Assembly (NCBI RefSeq): GCF_016907695.1
Contig: NZ_JAFBCK010000001.1
Coordinates: 6,684,001-6,748,000 of the forward strand
DNA: 64,000 bases
Direction: 5' to 3'
Origin: Actinokineospora baliensis
GTDB taxonomy: Bacteria > Actinomycetota > Actinomycetes > Mycobacteriales > Pseudonocardiaceae
The notes beneath the pieces are model-generated. The model saw only the letters and a list, made by a program, of their open reading frames with translations. It was not told where the DNA came from and ran no database searches. A program made the position numbers and the translations under genes. This document shows positions 29,305 through 37,468 of this stretch, piece after piece. Every line of letters starts with the position of its first letter. The first letter of the stretch is position 1.

Positions 29305-30267
29305 GTGACGGATCCGGTTGACGCCCGCCTGCTCGGTGTTGTGGCCGAGATGGGCAGGGCCGCGGTGCACGAGGTCGCCGCGCGGTTGGGCATGGACCCC
29401 AGGGAGGCAGCCGCGCGGTTGGTGGCGCTGTCCGGCTCGGGGCTCCCCCTGCTGGTCGGCGTCGAGTGCGACCCCAACGGCCTGCGGGCCGCGCTGGCGC
29501 GGATGTCCGCGCCCATGGGCTACCCGCCCCAACCCGGCTACGCGCAGCCGTACCCGCAAGCCGCACCGCAACCGGTGGCACCGCAAGCCGCCGCACCGCA
29601 ACCCATGGCGCCGCAGTACCTGCCGCCGCAGGACCCCTACGCCTACCAGCAGCCGCCGAGCGGACCGATCCGCACCGGCCCGCCGAGCCAGCCGTTCCCG
29701 GTGCCGACGGGTCCGCCGAGCCAGCCGTTCCCCGCGGTCAGCGAGCCGATCAGCACGTGGGGCCCGCCGCAGAGTTCCAGTTGGGCGCGCGGCGACCAGC
29801 CCGCGGGCGGTGGCCCCATGGACCGCACGCAACCCGCGGTGCGGGCGTCGCGGCAGGGCAAGATCGGGGCGTCGCTGGAGACCTCCGGCCTGGAGGGCGA
29901 GCGCCTGGCGATCCAACTCGTCGAGGTCGTCGACCCCGCCGACTACCTGTTCACCGCCGCGGGCTACCGGTTGCAGCCGGGCGAGCGGTCGATCGTGGTG
30001 CACACCGAGTTGACCAACCGCGGCACGGTGCCGTTCGCGACGCTGCCGGACCTGTACCTGGTGCTGGTCAGCCCGGACGGCCAGTCCATCACCAAGGCCC
30101 CGGTGTCGCTGTCGTCGCGGCCGCCGCACCGGATCGGGGTGCAGCCCGGCGAGATCGCCAGCGGCCACACGGTGTACGTGGTGCCGGAGCAGACGGTGAT
30201 CAGCTCGGTGCGCTGGAGCCCGCGCCCGGACGAGGAAGCGCTGACGCTGACGTGGACGGTCGACTAG
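29305..30267 (+). CDS. Helix-turn-helix-like protein with Pro/Gln-rich linker
   Basis: 320 residues from GTG 29305. Three parts: residues 1-65 look like an AsnC/MarR-type winged helix (VDARLLGVVAEMGRAAVHEV, ARLGMDPREAAARLVAL); residues 75-175 are a low-complexity Pro/Gln/Ala/Tyr linker with two copies of GPPSQPFP; residues 190-320 are a compact beta domain (ETSGLEGERLAIQLVEVVD, IVVHTELTNRG, WSPRPDEEALTLTWTVD) resembling immunoglobulin-like DUF4352-type folds. No membrane segment is seen. Function unknown. Confidence 0.6.
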   Translation: MTDPVDARLLGVVAEMGRAAVHEVAARLGMDPREAAARLVALSGSGLPLLVGVECDPNGLRAALARMSAPMGYPPQPGYAQPYPQAAPQPVAPQAAAPQPMAPQYLPPQDPYAYQQPPSGPIRTGPPSQPFPVPTGPPSQPFPAVSEPISTWGPPQSSSWARGDQPAGGGPMDRTQPAVRASRQGKIGASLETSGLEGERLAIQLVEVVDPADYLFTAAGYRLQPGERSIVVHTELTNRGTVPFATLPDLYLVLVSPDGQSITKAPVSLSSRPPHRIGVQPGEIASGHTVYVVPEQTVISSVRWSPRPDEEALTLTWTVD

Positions 30268-30268
30268 C

Positions 30269-31000
30269 TCACCAGTAGTACTCGTGCCGGTTGTCCTCCC
30301 TGATCGACACCACCAGCGCGATGCCAGCGCCGATGCTGGCGAGCACGGCGAGTCCGACCACGACGTTGCCGCCGCTGTTGCCGAAGATCAAAGACGCGAG
30401 CCACCCGAGGATGAACACCGCCGTCAGGTAGAGGTCGACCACGACCAGCAGCAGCGCCACGACCAGCCGCAGCAGGAACCAGAGGAACCCCAGCGGCGGC
30501 CACGACGCCATGGTCGAGTCGTCGTAAGCCCACCGGAACAGGTCGAACGGGTGGTAGAAGGCGTTGGCCCACCAGCCGCGCGCGAGCTGGGTGGACTCCT
30601 CCGTCGGCCGGAACCGCACCTCCGACACCGTGGCGTCGGTGATGTCGATCGTCACCTCGTGGTCGGCCACCCGCACCACCGACCGCCCGTCGAGCACCGC
30701 CTCGAACTCATCGCCCCCGGTGCGCAGGTCGAAGACCTGATCGGTCCCGTTGAGCCGGTTGCGGTCGCGGAACCGCACCCGGATCCGGTCCTCCTGGATC
30801 GGCTCGCCGATCTTGAGCCCGATCGACACCTCGCCGAGCGGGGTCACCAGCGACACCTCGCCCTTGAACTCGACCTTGTGCTCGCTGACCGTGACGCTCG
30901 CGGTCACCGGCAAGAAGTCCGGCGTGCTCACCGACACCTCGGCGTTCCCACACCCCGCCGCCATCGCCAGGACGGCCAGCAGAACCGCGATCTTCTTCAT
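30269..31000 (-). CDS. Membrane lipoprotein of unknown function
   Basis: 243 residues from ATG 31000 (MKKIAVLLAVLAMAAGC), with lipobox AMAAGC near residue 17. A beta-rich extracytoplasmic domain (residues 20-150) is followed by three hydrophobic segments (about 165-185, 190-210, 214-234) that anchor the C-terminus. A lipidated N-terminus plus C-terminal membrane bundle is unusual. The stop is one base from that of the convergent neighbour. No family recognised. Confidence 0.6.
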   Translation of the reverse strand: MKKIAVLLAVLAMAAGCGNAEVSVSTPDFLPVTASVTVSEHKVEFKGEVSLVTPLGEVSIGLKIGEPIQEDRIRVRFRDRNRLNGTDQVFDLRTGGDEFEAVLDGRSVVRVADHEVTIDITDATVSEVRFRPTEESTQLARGWWANAFYHPFDLFRWAYDDSTMASWPPLGFLWFLLRLVVALLLVVVDLYLTAVFILGWLASLIFGNSGGNVVVGLAVLASIGAGIALVVSIREDNRHEYYW

Positions 31001-31073
31001 ACCCGGCAGGTCGCACCCGCGGAACCGGCGGTAACACCCACCCCCGATCCGTCGGCGAGTCGTGATCAACCGG

Positions 31074-32003
31074 CTAGTAGTCGGCTTCCAGGACCGCCAG
31101 TGCGGCCGCCAGGTCCGGTGGGTAGTCGCTGGTGAACTCCACCCACCGGCCGTCCGCCGGGTGGTGGAAGCCGAGCGACCGGGCGTGCAGCCACTGCCTG
31201 GTCAGCCCGAGCCTCTTGGCCAGCACCGGGTCGGACCCGTAGGTGAGGTCTCCGACGCAGGGGTGTTTGAGGGCGGAGAAGTGGACGCGGATCTGGTGGG
31301 TGCGACCGGTCTCCAGTTTGACGTCCATCAGCGACGCGGCGCGGAACGCCTCGATCGTCTCGTAGTGCGTGATGCTCGGCTTTCCGCCCGCCACGACCGC
31401 CCACCGGTAGTCGTGCCGCGGGTGGCGGTCGATGGGGGCGTCGATGGTGCCCACGCTCGGATCCGGGTGGCCCTGCACGAGGGCGTGGTAGCGCTTCTCG
31501 ACAGTCCTCTCCTTGAACGCGCGCTTGAGGACCGTGTACGCGTGCTCGCTCTTGGCCACCACCATCACACCGGTGGTGCCGACGTCGAGGCGGTGCACGA
31601 CCCCTTGGCGTTCGGCCGCGCCCGAGGTCGACACGCGCACGCCTGCCGCGGCGAGCCCGCCGATCACCGTCGGTCCGCTCCAGCCGGGGCTGGGGTGGGC
31701 GGCGACGCCGACCGGTTTGTCCACCACGACGACGTCGTCGTCCTGGTGCAGGATCACCATGCCCTCGACCTCGATGGCCTTGACCTCGATCGGCCGCTCC
31801 GGCTCGGGCAGGGTCACCTCCAGCCAGGACCCGGCCAGCAACCGGTCCGACTTCCCGGCGGGGTGGCCGTCGACCAGCACGTCGCCCGCTTCGGCGAGGG
31901 CGGCGACGACCGTGCGGGACAGGCCGAGCAGCTTGGACAGTCCCGCGTCGACGCGCATGCCGTCGAGGCCGTCGGGGACCGGGAGGGTGCGGGAATCGCT
32001 CAC
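31074..32003 (-). CDS. RluA-family 23S rRNA pseudouridine synthase
   Basis: 309 residues. An N-terminal S4 RNA-binding domain (residues 14-60, [20 protein letters not shown]) precedes the catalytic domain with [16 protein letters not shown], in which the Asp is the nucleophile (around residue 135), and RTHQIRVHF. RluD-like enzymes modify helix 69 of 23S rRNA; the exact site cannot be assigned from sequence. The GTG start overlaps the lspA stop by four bases, the usual lspA-rluA pair of actinobacteria (Rv1539-Rv1540). Confidence 0.94.
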   Translation of the reverse strand: MSDSRTLPVPDGLDGMRVDAGLSKLLGLSRTVVAALAEAGDVLVDGHPAGKSDRLLAGSWLEVTLPEPERPIEVKAIEVEGMVILHQDDDVVVVDKPVGVAAHPSPGWSGPTVIGGLAAAGVRVSTSGAAERQGVVHRLDVGTTGVMVVAKSEHAYTVLKRAFKERTVEKRYHALVQGHPDPSVGTIDAPIDRHPRHDYRWAVVAGGKPSITHYETIEAFRAASLMDVKLETGRTHQIRVHFSALKHPCVGDLTYGSDPVLAKRLGLTRQWLHARSLGFHHPADGRWVEFTSDYPPDLAAALAVLEADY

Positions 32004-32608
32004 GCCTTCTCCCCCTTCGGCTTCTTGGTGACGATGCTGCCGTCGTAGTCGCGGCCGAGCAGGGCCATCAGCACGATCAGCGCGCCGCCGACGGAGATGC
32101 CCGCGTCGGCGACGTTGAACAGCGGGAAGTAGTCGCCGTTGGGGGCGAACACCGACACGAAGTCGACCACGTGGCCGTGGAACACCGAGGGGGCGCGGAA
32201 GATCCGGTCGGTCAGGTTGCCCATCGCCCCGGCCAGGACCAGGCCAAGGCCCAGCGCCCAGCCGACCGAGCGCAGCTTGGGCATGATCCAGATGATGGCC
32301 ACCACCACCCCGGCCGCGATCAGGGTGAACAGCCAGGTCATGCCGGTCGCCATGGAGAACGCGGCGCCGGGGTTGCGCACCAGCTGCAGGTAGACCGCGC
32401 CGCCGAGCAGCCGGATCGGCGCCTCGCCCTCCAGCGTGGCGGTGACGATGATCTTGGTGACCAGGTCGGCCGCGTAGACCAGCAGCGCCGCGACGACCAG
32501 GATCAGGCCGCGCCTGCGCGGCAGCGGGGGGGCCTGGTCCGGCTCGGGTTCGACCTCGGTCACCGGGCGGTCGTCCACCGGGCGGTCGTCGTCACGTTCA
32601 GCGCTCAC
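32000..32608 (-). CDS. lspA: Lipoprotein signal peptidase (signal peptidase II)
   Basis: 202 residues from GTG 32608; the longer frame upstream is antisense/out-of-frame aminotransferase sequence. LspA is the membrane aspartyl protease that removes lipoprotein signal peptides. Four helices (about 36-55, 84-107, 109-128, 158-178); catalytic Asp residues in NLTDRIFR near 135 and FNVADAGIS near 162; RNPGAAFSM is conserved. An acidic Asp/Glu/Pro-rich N-terminal extension of ~30 residues is common in actinobacteria. It processes the several lipoproteins in this window. Overlaps the downstream rluA-type gene (GTGA). Confidence 0.95.
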   Translation of the reverse strand: MSAERDDDRPVDDRPVTEVEPEPDQAPPLPRRRGLILVVAALLVYAADLVTKIIVTATLEGEAPIRLLGGAVYLQLVRNPGAAFSMATGMTWLFTLIAAGVVVAIIWIMPKLRSVGWALGLGLVLAGAMGNLTDRIFRAPSVFHGHVVDFVSVFAPNGDYFPLFNVADAGISVGGALIVLMALLGRDYDGSIVTKKPKGEKA

Positions 32609-32651
32609 CGGCCCATTGTCCACCGGGGTGTCGCCCCACCACTCGGGCGGG

Positions 32652-34010
32652 CTATTCGGCCAGGAAAGCGGGCAGCCCGCGCTGGTCGTCCACCGGCGCC
32701 CACCGGCCCTCGACCAGCGCGTACGGCACCGCGGGACCGTCGGCGACCAGGGTGCGCAACGCGGCGACGACCCGGTCGACGTGCTCGGCGCGGGTGCCGA
32801 GGCCGAGGCTGATCCGCACCGCGCGCTCCTCCTGCGCGCCCGCGCGGTCCAGCAGCCTGCGGGTCGCGATGTGCGCGCAGAACGCGCCGTCGCGCACCCC
32901 GATGCCGTGCTCGGCCGACAGCACGGCCGCGACCAAGCCCGCCTCGACGCCGTCAATGGTGAAGCTGACGACGCCGACCCGGTCGTGCTCGGCGCCGAAC
33001 AGGCTCAGCGACCGAAGACCGGGCACGGTCGCGAGACCGGCGCGCAACCGGCGCAGCAAGGCGCGTTCGTGGGCGATGACCGCGTCCCAGTCCTTCGCCA
33101 AGGTCTCGCACGCCACCGCGAGGGCGTGGGCGCCGACGACATTGGGCGACCCGGCTTCGTGCCGCTCGGGCACGGCAGCCCACGCGACACCGAGCTGATC
33201 GCCCCGGTCCACGACCTGAGCGGTAGCGCCGCCGCCGACCAGGTACGGCTCGGCGGCCTTAAGCCAGTCCGCGCGGCCAATAAGCGCTCCGGAGCCAAAC
33301 GGGGCGTAGAGCTTGTGTCCGGAGAGGACGACGTAGTCGACGTCGAGTGCACGGATGTCTATAGGCCGATGCGGAGCCAACTGCGCCGCGTCGAGAACGA
33401 TCCGGGCACCGTGCGAGCGGGCGACCGCGCTAAGAGCCTTGATCGGCCATACCTCACCGGTGACGTTGGACGCGGCGGTCAACACAACCAACCGCGGCCC
33501 GACCGGCGTCGACCGCAGCGCTTCGTCCAGAACGGCGACCGCGTCGATAGCGACAGCAGGGGTCTGCACGCGCAGCACGTTCGGTCCGCGCCACGGCAGC
33601 AGCGCGGCGTGGTGCTCGGTGTCGAACAGGACGACCGAAGTCGCCCTGGGCAGGGCCTTCGCCAAGAGGTTGAGGCTGTCGGTGGTGTTGCGGGTGAACA
33701 CCACGGTGTCGGTGTCGTGGGCACCGACGAACCGGCGCAGCACGCGGCGCGCACGCTCATAGACCTTGGTGCTGACCTGGGAAGCGAACCCGGCCCCGCG
33801 GTGCACGCTGGCGTACCAGGGCAGCAATTCGTCGACCGCGTCGCGAACCGCGTCAAGACAGGGCGCGCTAGCAGCGTGGTCGAGGTTGGCGTAAGGCACC
33901 GTGCGGCCGTCGACCAGCGGAACCCGCAAGCGCGCTCCGGCCACGGCGGGCACGGTGGGCGTGGGCAGGGGCGCCTGCTCGACACGGGCGGTGGGTACAG
34001 CGAGCGTCAT
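32652..34010 (-). CDS. Class V aminotransferase / cysteine desulfurase-like enzyme under a SAM-IV riboswitch
   Basis: 452 residues of the NifS/SufS class V fold: NLDHAASAPCLDAV near residue 42, FTRNTTDSLNLLAKAL, FDTEHHAALLPWR, VLDAAQLAPHRPIDI with the PLP Asp, and the Schiff-base lysine in VLSGHKLYAPFGSGALIG around residue 237. Late in the protein, VRDGAFCAHIATRRLL places a cysteine where SufS-type desulfurases carry the persulfide residue, so sulfur transfer from cysteine is plausible. A SAM-IV riboswitch precedes the ATG, pointing to sulfur or methionine metabolism. About 50 residues longer than SufS at the N-terminus. Co-oriented with lspA 43 bases downstream. Confidence 0.82.
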   Translation of the reverse strand: MTLAVPTARVEQAPLPTPTVPAVAGARLRVPLVDGRTVPYANLDHAASAPCLDAVRDAVDELLPWYASVHRGAGFASQVSTKVYERARRVLRRFVGAHDTDTVVFTRNTTDSLNLLAKALPRATSVVLFDTEHHAALLPWRGPNVLRVQTPAVAIDAVAVLDEALRSTPVGPRLVVLTAASNVTGEVWPIKALSAVARSHGARIVLDAAQLAPHRPIDIRALDVDYVVLSGHKLYAPFGSGALIGRADWLKAAEPYLVGGGATAQVVDRGDQLGVAWAAVPERHEAGSPNVVGAHALAVACETLAKDWDAVIAHERALLRRLRAGLATVPGLRSLSLFGAEHDRVGVVSFTIDGVEAGLVAAVLSAEHGIGVRDGAFCAHIATRRLLDRAGAQEERAVRISLGLGTRAEHVDRVVAALRTLVADGPAVPYALVEGRWAPVDDQRGLPAFLAE

Positions 34011-34086
34011 GGCCGACCTCCAGGTCCGAGGACCCGGGGTACGTCAGCGGGTCCGCGCTTGTCCGCCCGCACTTCGCGGGAGGACC

Positions 34087-34166
34087 AGGTATTCACCCGG
34101 GGCACCCCACCGCGGAGGAGGGTTGCCGGCCAGCAAACCGGGGTTTGACGCTGGCGCTCATTACCT
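34087..34166 (-). ncRNA. SAM-IV riboswitch
   Basis: On the minus strand the sequence reads AGGTAATGAGCGCCAGCGTC, AAACCCCGGTTTGCTGGCC, GGCAACCCTCCTCCGCGGTG, GGGTGCCCCGGGTGAATACC. These are the conserved core segments of the SAM-IV class found in Actinomycetales: the GCCAGCG/GCTGGC stem, CCGGCAACCC, GGGGTGCCCCGGGTGA, and a terminal AGGTA/TACCT P1 stem. A TACAGT -10 lies at 34175-34180, so the RNA starts about 12 bases upstream of P1. The ~75 bases between aptamer and ATG hold CCCGC/GCGGG and GGTCC/GGACC hairpins beside GGAGG, suggesting control by translation initiation. Confidence 0.88.
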
Positions 34167-34174
34167 TGTCGACG

Positions 34175-34180
34175 ACTGTA
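34175..34180 (-). promoter_or_regulatory. -10 box of the SAM-IV leader
   Basis: TACAGT on the minus strand (in GATACAGTCG), 8 bases upstream of the first paired base of the riboswitch P1 stem. Good position for the start of the leader RNA. Confidence 0.5.
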
Positions 34181-34201
34181 TCGGACGCCGGGCCGCTCGC
34201 T

Positions 34202-34230
34202 CGAGGGGGTGAGGCGCGGGTCACCCCTCG
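34202..34230 (-). terminator. Hairpin at the end of the antiporter gene
   Basis: Inverted repeat CGAGGGGTGA / TCACCCCCTCG (one bulged G) with an 8-base loop, spanning the antiporter stop codon. No T-run follows, as usual for high-GC actinobacteria. It would separate the antiporter transcript from the riboswitch promoter just downstream. Confidence 0.5.
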
Positions 34231-35702
34231 CCGGTTTCGCCCCGCCACCGCGCGTAGCGGCCCGCGCGGTCGACGGCGCGGATGCGTTGCTCGGTGGCGG
34301 GCTTGGCCTGCTGGGTGGCCACGATCAGGACTTGGTCGCCCTCTTGCAGGCGGGTGGTGGACACCGGGGTGAAGCCTTGGCCACCCCTCGCCACGAGGCT
34401 GACGGTCGCCCCGGCGGGCAAGCGCAGCTCGGACAGGTAGACGCCGTGCAGCTTGGACCCCTCGGGGATGGTCAACTGCAGCAGCTCGGCGTCGAGTTCG
34501 TCGAGCGTGGCCACGTCCACCTCGACCTCCTTGGTGCGGGCACCGCCGTCGAGTCCTAGCACCCGCGCCAGTGCGCCGAGTGTCGTGCCCTGCACGAGGG
34601 TCAGCACGATCACGAGGACGAAGACCGCGTCCACCAACCGCTGCGCGCCCGGCACGTTCTGCGAGAGCGGGATCATCGCGAGCACGATCGGAACCGCACC
34701 GCGCAAACCGGCCCACGAGAGGAAGACCTGTTCTCGCCAGGGCATGCGGAACGGCAGCATGGAGATCACGACCGACAGCGGCCGCGCGATCAGCGTGATG
34801 ACCGCGCCCGCGACCAGACCGGGCACGATCGCGTCGAGCAACCGCGACGGCGACGCGAAGAGTCCCAAGAGGACGAAGAGGCCGATCTGGGCCAGCCAGC
34901 CCAGCCCTTCGGCGAAGGAGAGGGTGTCCGAGCGGTGGGGCAACCTGGCGTTGCCCAGCACCAGAGCGGCGAGGTAGGTCGCGAGCAGCCCTGACGCGTG
35001 GACGCTCTGGCCCGCGGCGAAGGCCAACACGCACACGGCCACCGTGGCCAGCGGGTACAGGCCGGTCGCCGGTAGCGCCGCCCTCCGCAAGCCGTGCGAA
35101 CCGATCCAACCGAGAACGAGGCCTATAGCGGCACCGGCGGAGAGCTCGTAGGCGGCGGTGAGCGACAGCAGCCAGTCGACGTCATCCGCGGAGGCGAGAA
35201 CCACGACGGCGATGTAGCTGGGCGCGTCGTTGATGCCGCTCTCGAGCTCCAAGGAGCCGACCAGCCTGCGCGACACGGAAAGCCTGCGCAGCACGCTGAA
35301 CACCGCGGCGGCGTCCGTTGACGCGAGGACGGCGCCCCAGAGCAGGGCGAGCCGCCAGTCGAAGCCGAGTATCCAGTGCAGCCCGGCGCCGGTGACGACG
35401 ATGGTGATCACCACCGCCACTGTGGACAGTGCGATCCCCGGCAGCAGCGCGGACTTGACCTCGCGCCAGCGGGTGGTGAGCCCGCCCTCGGCGAGGATGA
35501 GCACCAGCGCGGCCAGCCCCAGCGACTGGGTCAGCTCCGCGTTCGAGAACTCGATGCCCAGCCCCGCCTCGCCGATGACCAGCCCGAGTCCGAGGTAGAG
35601 CAACAACGACGGCAAGCCGAGCCGGACCGAGGCCCGTACCGCGAAGACCGCGACCAGCAGCACGGCCGCACCGATCCCCAACGCGAAGGTCAGCTCCCGC
35701 AC
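34221..35702 (-). CDS. Cation:proton antiporter (CPA1/NhaP2 type) with C-terminal TrkA-C domain
   Basis: 493 residues from GTG 35702 (GGAGGTGGC upstream). Twelve or so membrane helices fill residues 1-385 (sodium/hydrogen exchanger domain), including GVLASTDAAAVFSVLR and ELESGINDAPSYIAVV, where the ND motif is typical of the CPA transport site. Residues ~405-475 form a TrkA-C (RCK_C) ligand-binding domain, with IPEGSKLHGVYLSELRLPAGATV. The architecture matches NhaP2/CvrA-type potassium/proton antiporters used for pH and potassium balance. Stand-alone transcription unit. Confidence 0.92.
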   Translation of the reverse strand: MRELTFALGIGAAVLLVAVFAVRASVRLGLPSLLLYLGLGLVIGEAGLGIEFSNAELTQSLGLAALVLILAEGGLTTRWREVKSALLPGIALSTVAVVITIVVTGAGLHWILGFDWRLALLWGAVLASTDAAAVFSVLRRLSVSRRLVGSLELESGINDAPSYIAVVVLASADDVDWLLSLTAAYELSAGAAIGLVLGWIGSHGLRRAALPATGLYPLATVAVCVLAFAAGQSVHASGLLATYLAALVLGNARLPHRSDTLSFAEGLGWLAQIGLFVLLGLFASPSRLLDAIVPGLVAGAVITLIARPLSVVISMLPFRMPWREQVFLSWAGLRGAVPIVLAMIPLSQNVPGAQRLVDAVFVLVIVLTLVQGTTLGALARVLGLDGGARTKEVEVDVATLDELDAELLQLTIPEGSKLHGVYLSELRLPAGATVSLVARGGQGFTPVSTTRLQEGDQVLIVATQQAKPATEQRIRAVDRAGRYARWRGETGEG

Positions 35703-35787
35703 GCCACCTCCAGTTCCCGTCCGTATCGCGAGCATTGTCCCTTGCCGCCCGCGGCCACCCGACCCCCACCCGAAGGTGAGGCGTTGA

Positions 35788-36075
35788 TCACGAAGTGGCT
35801 CCCAGCAGCCGCTGCAGCACCTCGTCCGCTCCAGCGGGCTCCGGGTCGATCGCCACGACCTTGTCCCGCCCCCACTCCCCCGCCACGATCACCACGTCCC
35901 GGCGCGGCACCCCGAATGCCGCCGCAAGCGCCCGCAGCACCGCGTCGTTGGCCTTCCCCTCGACCGCCCCCGCCCGCACGGCGACCACCAGCGCCCCGTC
36001 CTCGCCCCACCGACCACCGACCGATTCGCGCCGCGCACCCGGCTTGACCCGCACCCCGAACCGGAACCCCGTCAC
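35788..36075 (-). CDS. DUF167 (YggU-like) protein
   Basis: 95 residues of the DUF167 fold: FGVRVKPGARRESVGG at the N-terminus, VRAGAVEGKANDAVLRALAAAFGVPRRDVVIVAGEWGRDKVV in the middle. The family is found in all domains of life; its role is unknown. The ATG overlaps the stop of the TetR gene (ATGA), so the two are coupled. Confidence 0.9.
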   Translation of the reverse strand: MTGFRFGVRVKPGARRESVGGRWGEDGALVVAVRAGAVEGKANDAVLRALAAAFGVPRRDVVIVAGEWGRDKVVAIDPEPAGADEVLQRLLGATS

Positions 36076-36668
36076 CCGTCCACCTCCGCGGACCGGGTCG
36101 GCGGCGGGTCGGCGAGCAGGACGCCCATGACGTCGGCCAGGTAGGCGCGCTTGGCGGCGGGCGTGCTGGGGACGACATCGGGGTTGGTCCGGTGCAGCTT
36201 GGCCTGCCCGAGGTACACGGCGTACGCGGTGACCGCGCGGCGGCGGGCCTGGGACTTGGTGAAGCCGAGCTCGGTGAAGAGGGTGACGACGTAGTCCATC
36301 CGCCGCTGACCGACCCTGGCGACGGCGGCGGCCACCAGCGGATCACCCAGGCTGGCGTGCAGCGCCAACTCGACGTCGATCCCGCGCTCGGGGTGCAGCA
36401 CGGCGCCGATCAGCCTGCGCAGCCGCTCGGCCGGGGTCGCGCCCTGCTCGGCGTGCGCGATGACCCGCTCGGTGTGCTCCTGCTCCCACCGCGCCAGGGT
36501 CGCCTCGACCAGCGCGTCCCTGGTCGGGAAGTGCCAGTACACGCTGCCCTTGGTCACCCCGGCCCGCGCCGCCAACGGCTCGACGGCGACCGCGGCCAGC
36601 CCGCCCTCGGCCAGCGCCGCGAGCGCGGCGGCGGTCCAGTCGTCCCTGGTTCGGCGCGGCACGACCAT
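36072..36668 (-). CDS. TetR-family transcriptional regulator
   Basis: 198 residues. N-terminal helix-turn-helix at about 10-55 (WTAAALAALAEGGLAAVAVE, KGSVYWHFPTRDALVEATL), ligand-binding helices after. Divergent from the SRPBCC gene with only 47 bases between starts, containing two palindromic operators; the operator nearest this gene covers its own start codon, so strong autorepression is expected. Ligand unknown, probably small and hydrophobic given the SRPBCC partner. Followed by DUF167. Confidence 0.92.
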   Translation of the reverse strand: MVVPRRTRDDWTAAALAALAEGGLAAVAVEPLAARAGVTKGSVYWHFPTRDALVEATLARWEQEHTERVIAHAEQGATPAERLRRLIGAVLHPERGIDVELALHASLGDPLVAAAVARVGQRRMDYVVTLFTELGFTKSQARRRAVTAYAVYLGQAKLHRTNPDVVPSTPAAKRAYLADVMGVLLADPPPTRSAEVDG

Positions 36669-36704
36669 ACGTTAGCGTACGGTAAACCATACGGAACCGT
36701 ATGG
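36665..36704. promoter_or_regulatory. Two tandem TetR operators
   Basis: Two 18-bp palindromes: CCATACGTTAGCGTACGG (36665-36682, one mismatch between arms) and CCATACGGAACCGTATGG (36687-36704, perfect arms). Their centres are 22 bp apart, that is about two helical turns, so dimers would sit on the same face. The first overlaps the TetR start codon, the second ends 11 bases before the GTG of the divergent gene, overlapping GGAAGGAG. Assignment to the adjacent TetR protein is inference. Confidence 0.75.
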
Positions 36705-36715
36705 AAGGAGTGCTC

Positions 36716-37195
36716 GTGATCCACAACCGCCACCAGCGCGCCCTGCCCGTCCCCGTCGCCGACGCGGGGCACCTGATCGACGCCATGGCCAGCCCCGACG
36801 GCATCTGGCCCGCCCGCTGGCCCGCCCTGTCCCTGGACCGCCCCCTGGCCGTCGGCGCCACCGGCGGCCACGGCCCCATCCACTACACCTGCACCGACTA
36901 CATCCCCGGCCGCCGGGTCGAACTCGCCTTCGCCCCCGGAGCCCCCCTGGCGGGCGAGCACGCCCTCACCCTCCTGCCCGGCCAAACCCCCAACACCTCG
37001 ATCCTCCGCCACGACATCACCGCCCGACCCCAAGGTGCCGGACACGTCCTCTGGCCCCTGGTGATCCGCTGGCTCCACGACGCCCTCCTGGAAGACATGC
37101 TCGACAACGCCGAACGCGCCGTGGGCCACCCGCCCGCCCACAAAGCCCGCTGGTCCCCCTGGGTCCGCCTCCTCCGCCGCCTCAGATCCCGCTGA
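36716..37195 (+). CDS. SRPBCC-family (START/polyketide cyclase-like) protein
   Basis: 159 residues from GTG 36716, five bases after GGAAGGAG; an ATG at 36701 would place the start inside the operator. The sequence suggests the SRPBCC hydrophobic-pocket fold: N-terminal helix/strand HRALPVPVADAGHLIDAM, WPARWPALSLDRPL, GPIHYTCTDYIPGRRVELAFAP, and the long C-terminal helix HVLWPLVIRWLHDALLEDMLDNAERA. Likely binds a lipophilic ligand; controlled by the divergent TetR regulator. Fold call moderate. Confidence 0.72.
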   Translation: MIHNRHQRALPVPVADAGHLIDAMASPDGIWPARWPALSLDRPLAVGATGGHGPIHYTCTDYIPGRRVELAFAPGAPLAGEHALTLLPGQTPNTSILRHDITARPQGAGHVLWPLVIRWLHDALLEDMLDNAERAVGHPPAHKARWSPWVRLLRRLRSR

Positions 37196-37468
37196 TCCGC
37201 CGGGTCCGCTCCTCCGCGAGCTTCACTCGATCGTGGACCAACCGCGCGGCCCGCCGCGACGAAAACGGCGCACCGCACCCACCCCCGAATGGCCCAGTAC
37301 GCACTGCTGCATCACTCGTAAGGCCCCCCGCCGCGGCCACGCAAAGTTGCACTGTGCACTTGCGTTTGCACGGGATTACGATGGTGCGATCGACTCGCCG
37401 GATCGGCCACCGAAGGGGGTTCCTGCTCGCTCCCGGTGCCGCACCGGGACGGCCGAGCGGGCAGCCAC
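37196..37468. other. 273-base intergenic region
   Basis: No ORF of coding quality. TTGCACTGTGCA (37347-37358) and nearby TTGCGTTTGCA form overlapping TGCA-type repeats, followed by a possible -10 TACGAT at 37376, which would give an 88-base leader for the next gene. The repeats could be an operator. Confidence 0.3.

Noticed and set aside
32000..32956. LspA with a 116-residue N-terminal extension
   Set aside because: The extension is out-of-frame aminotransferase sequence; GTG 32608 gives the normal protein.
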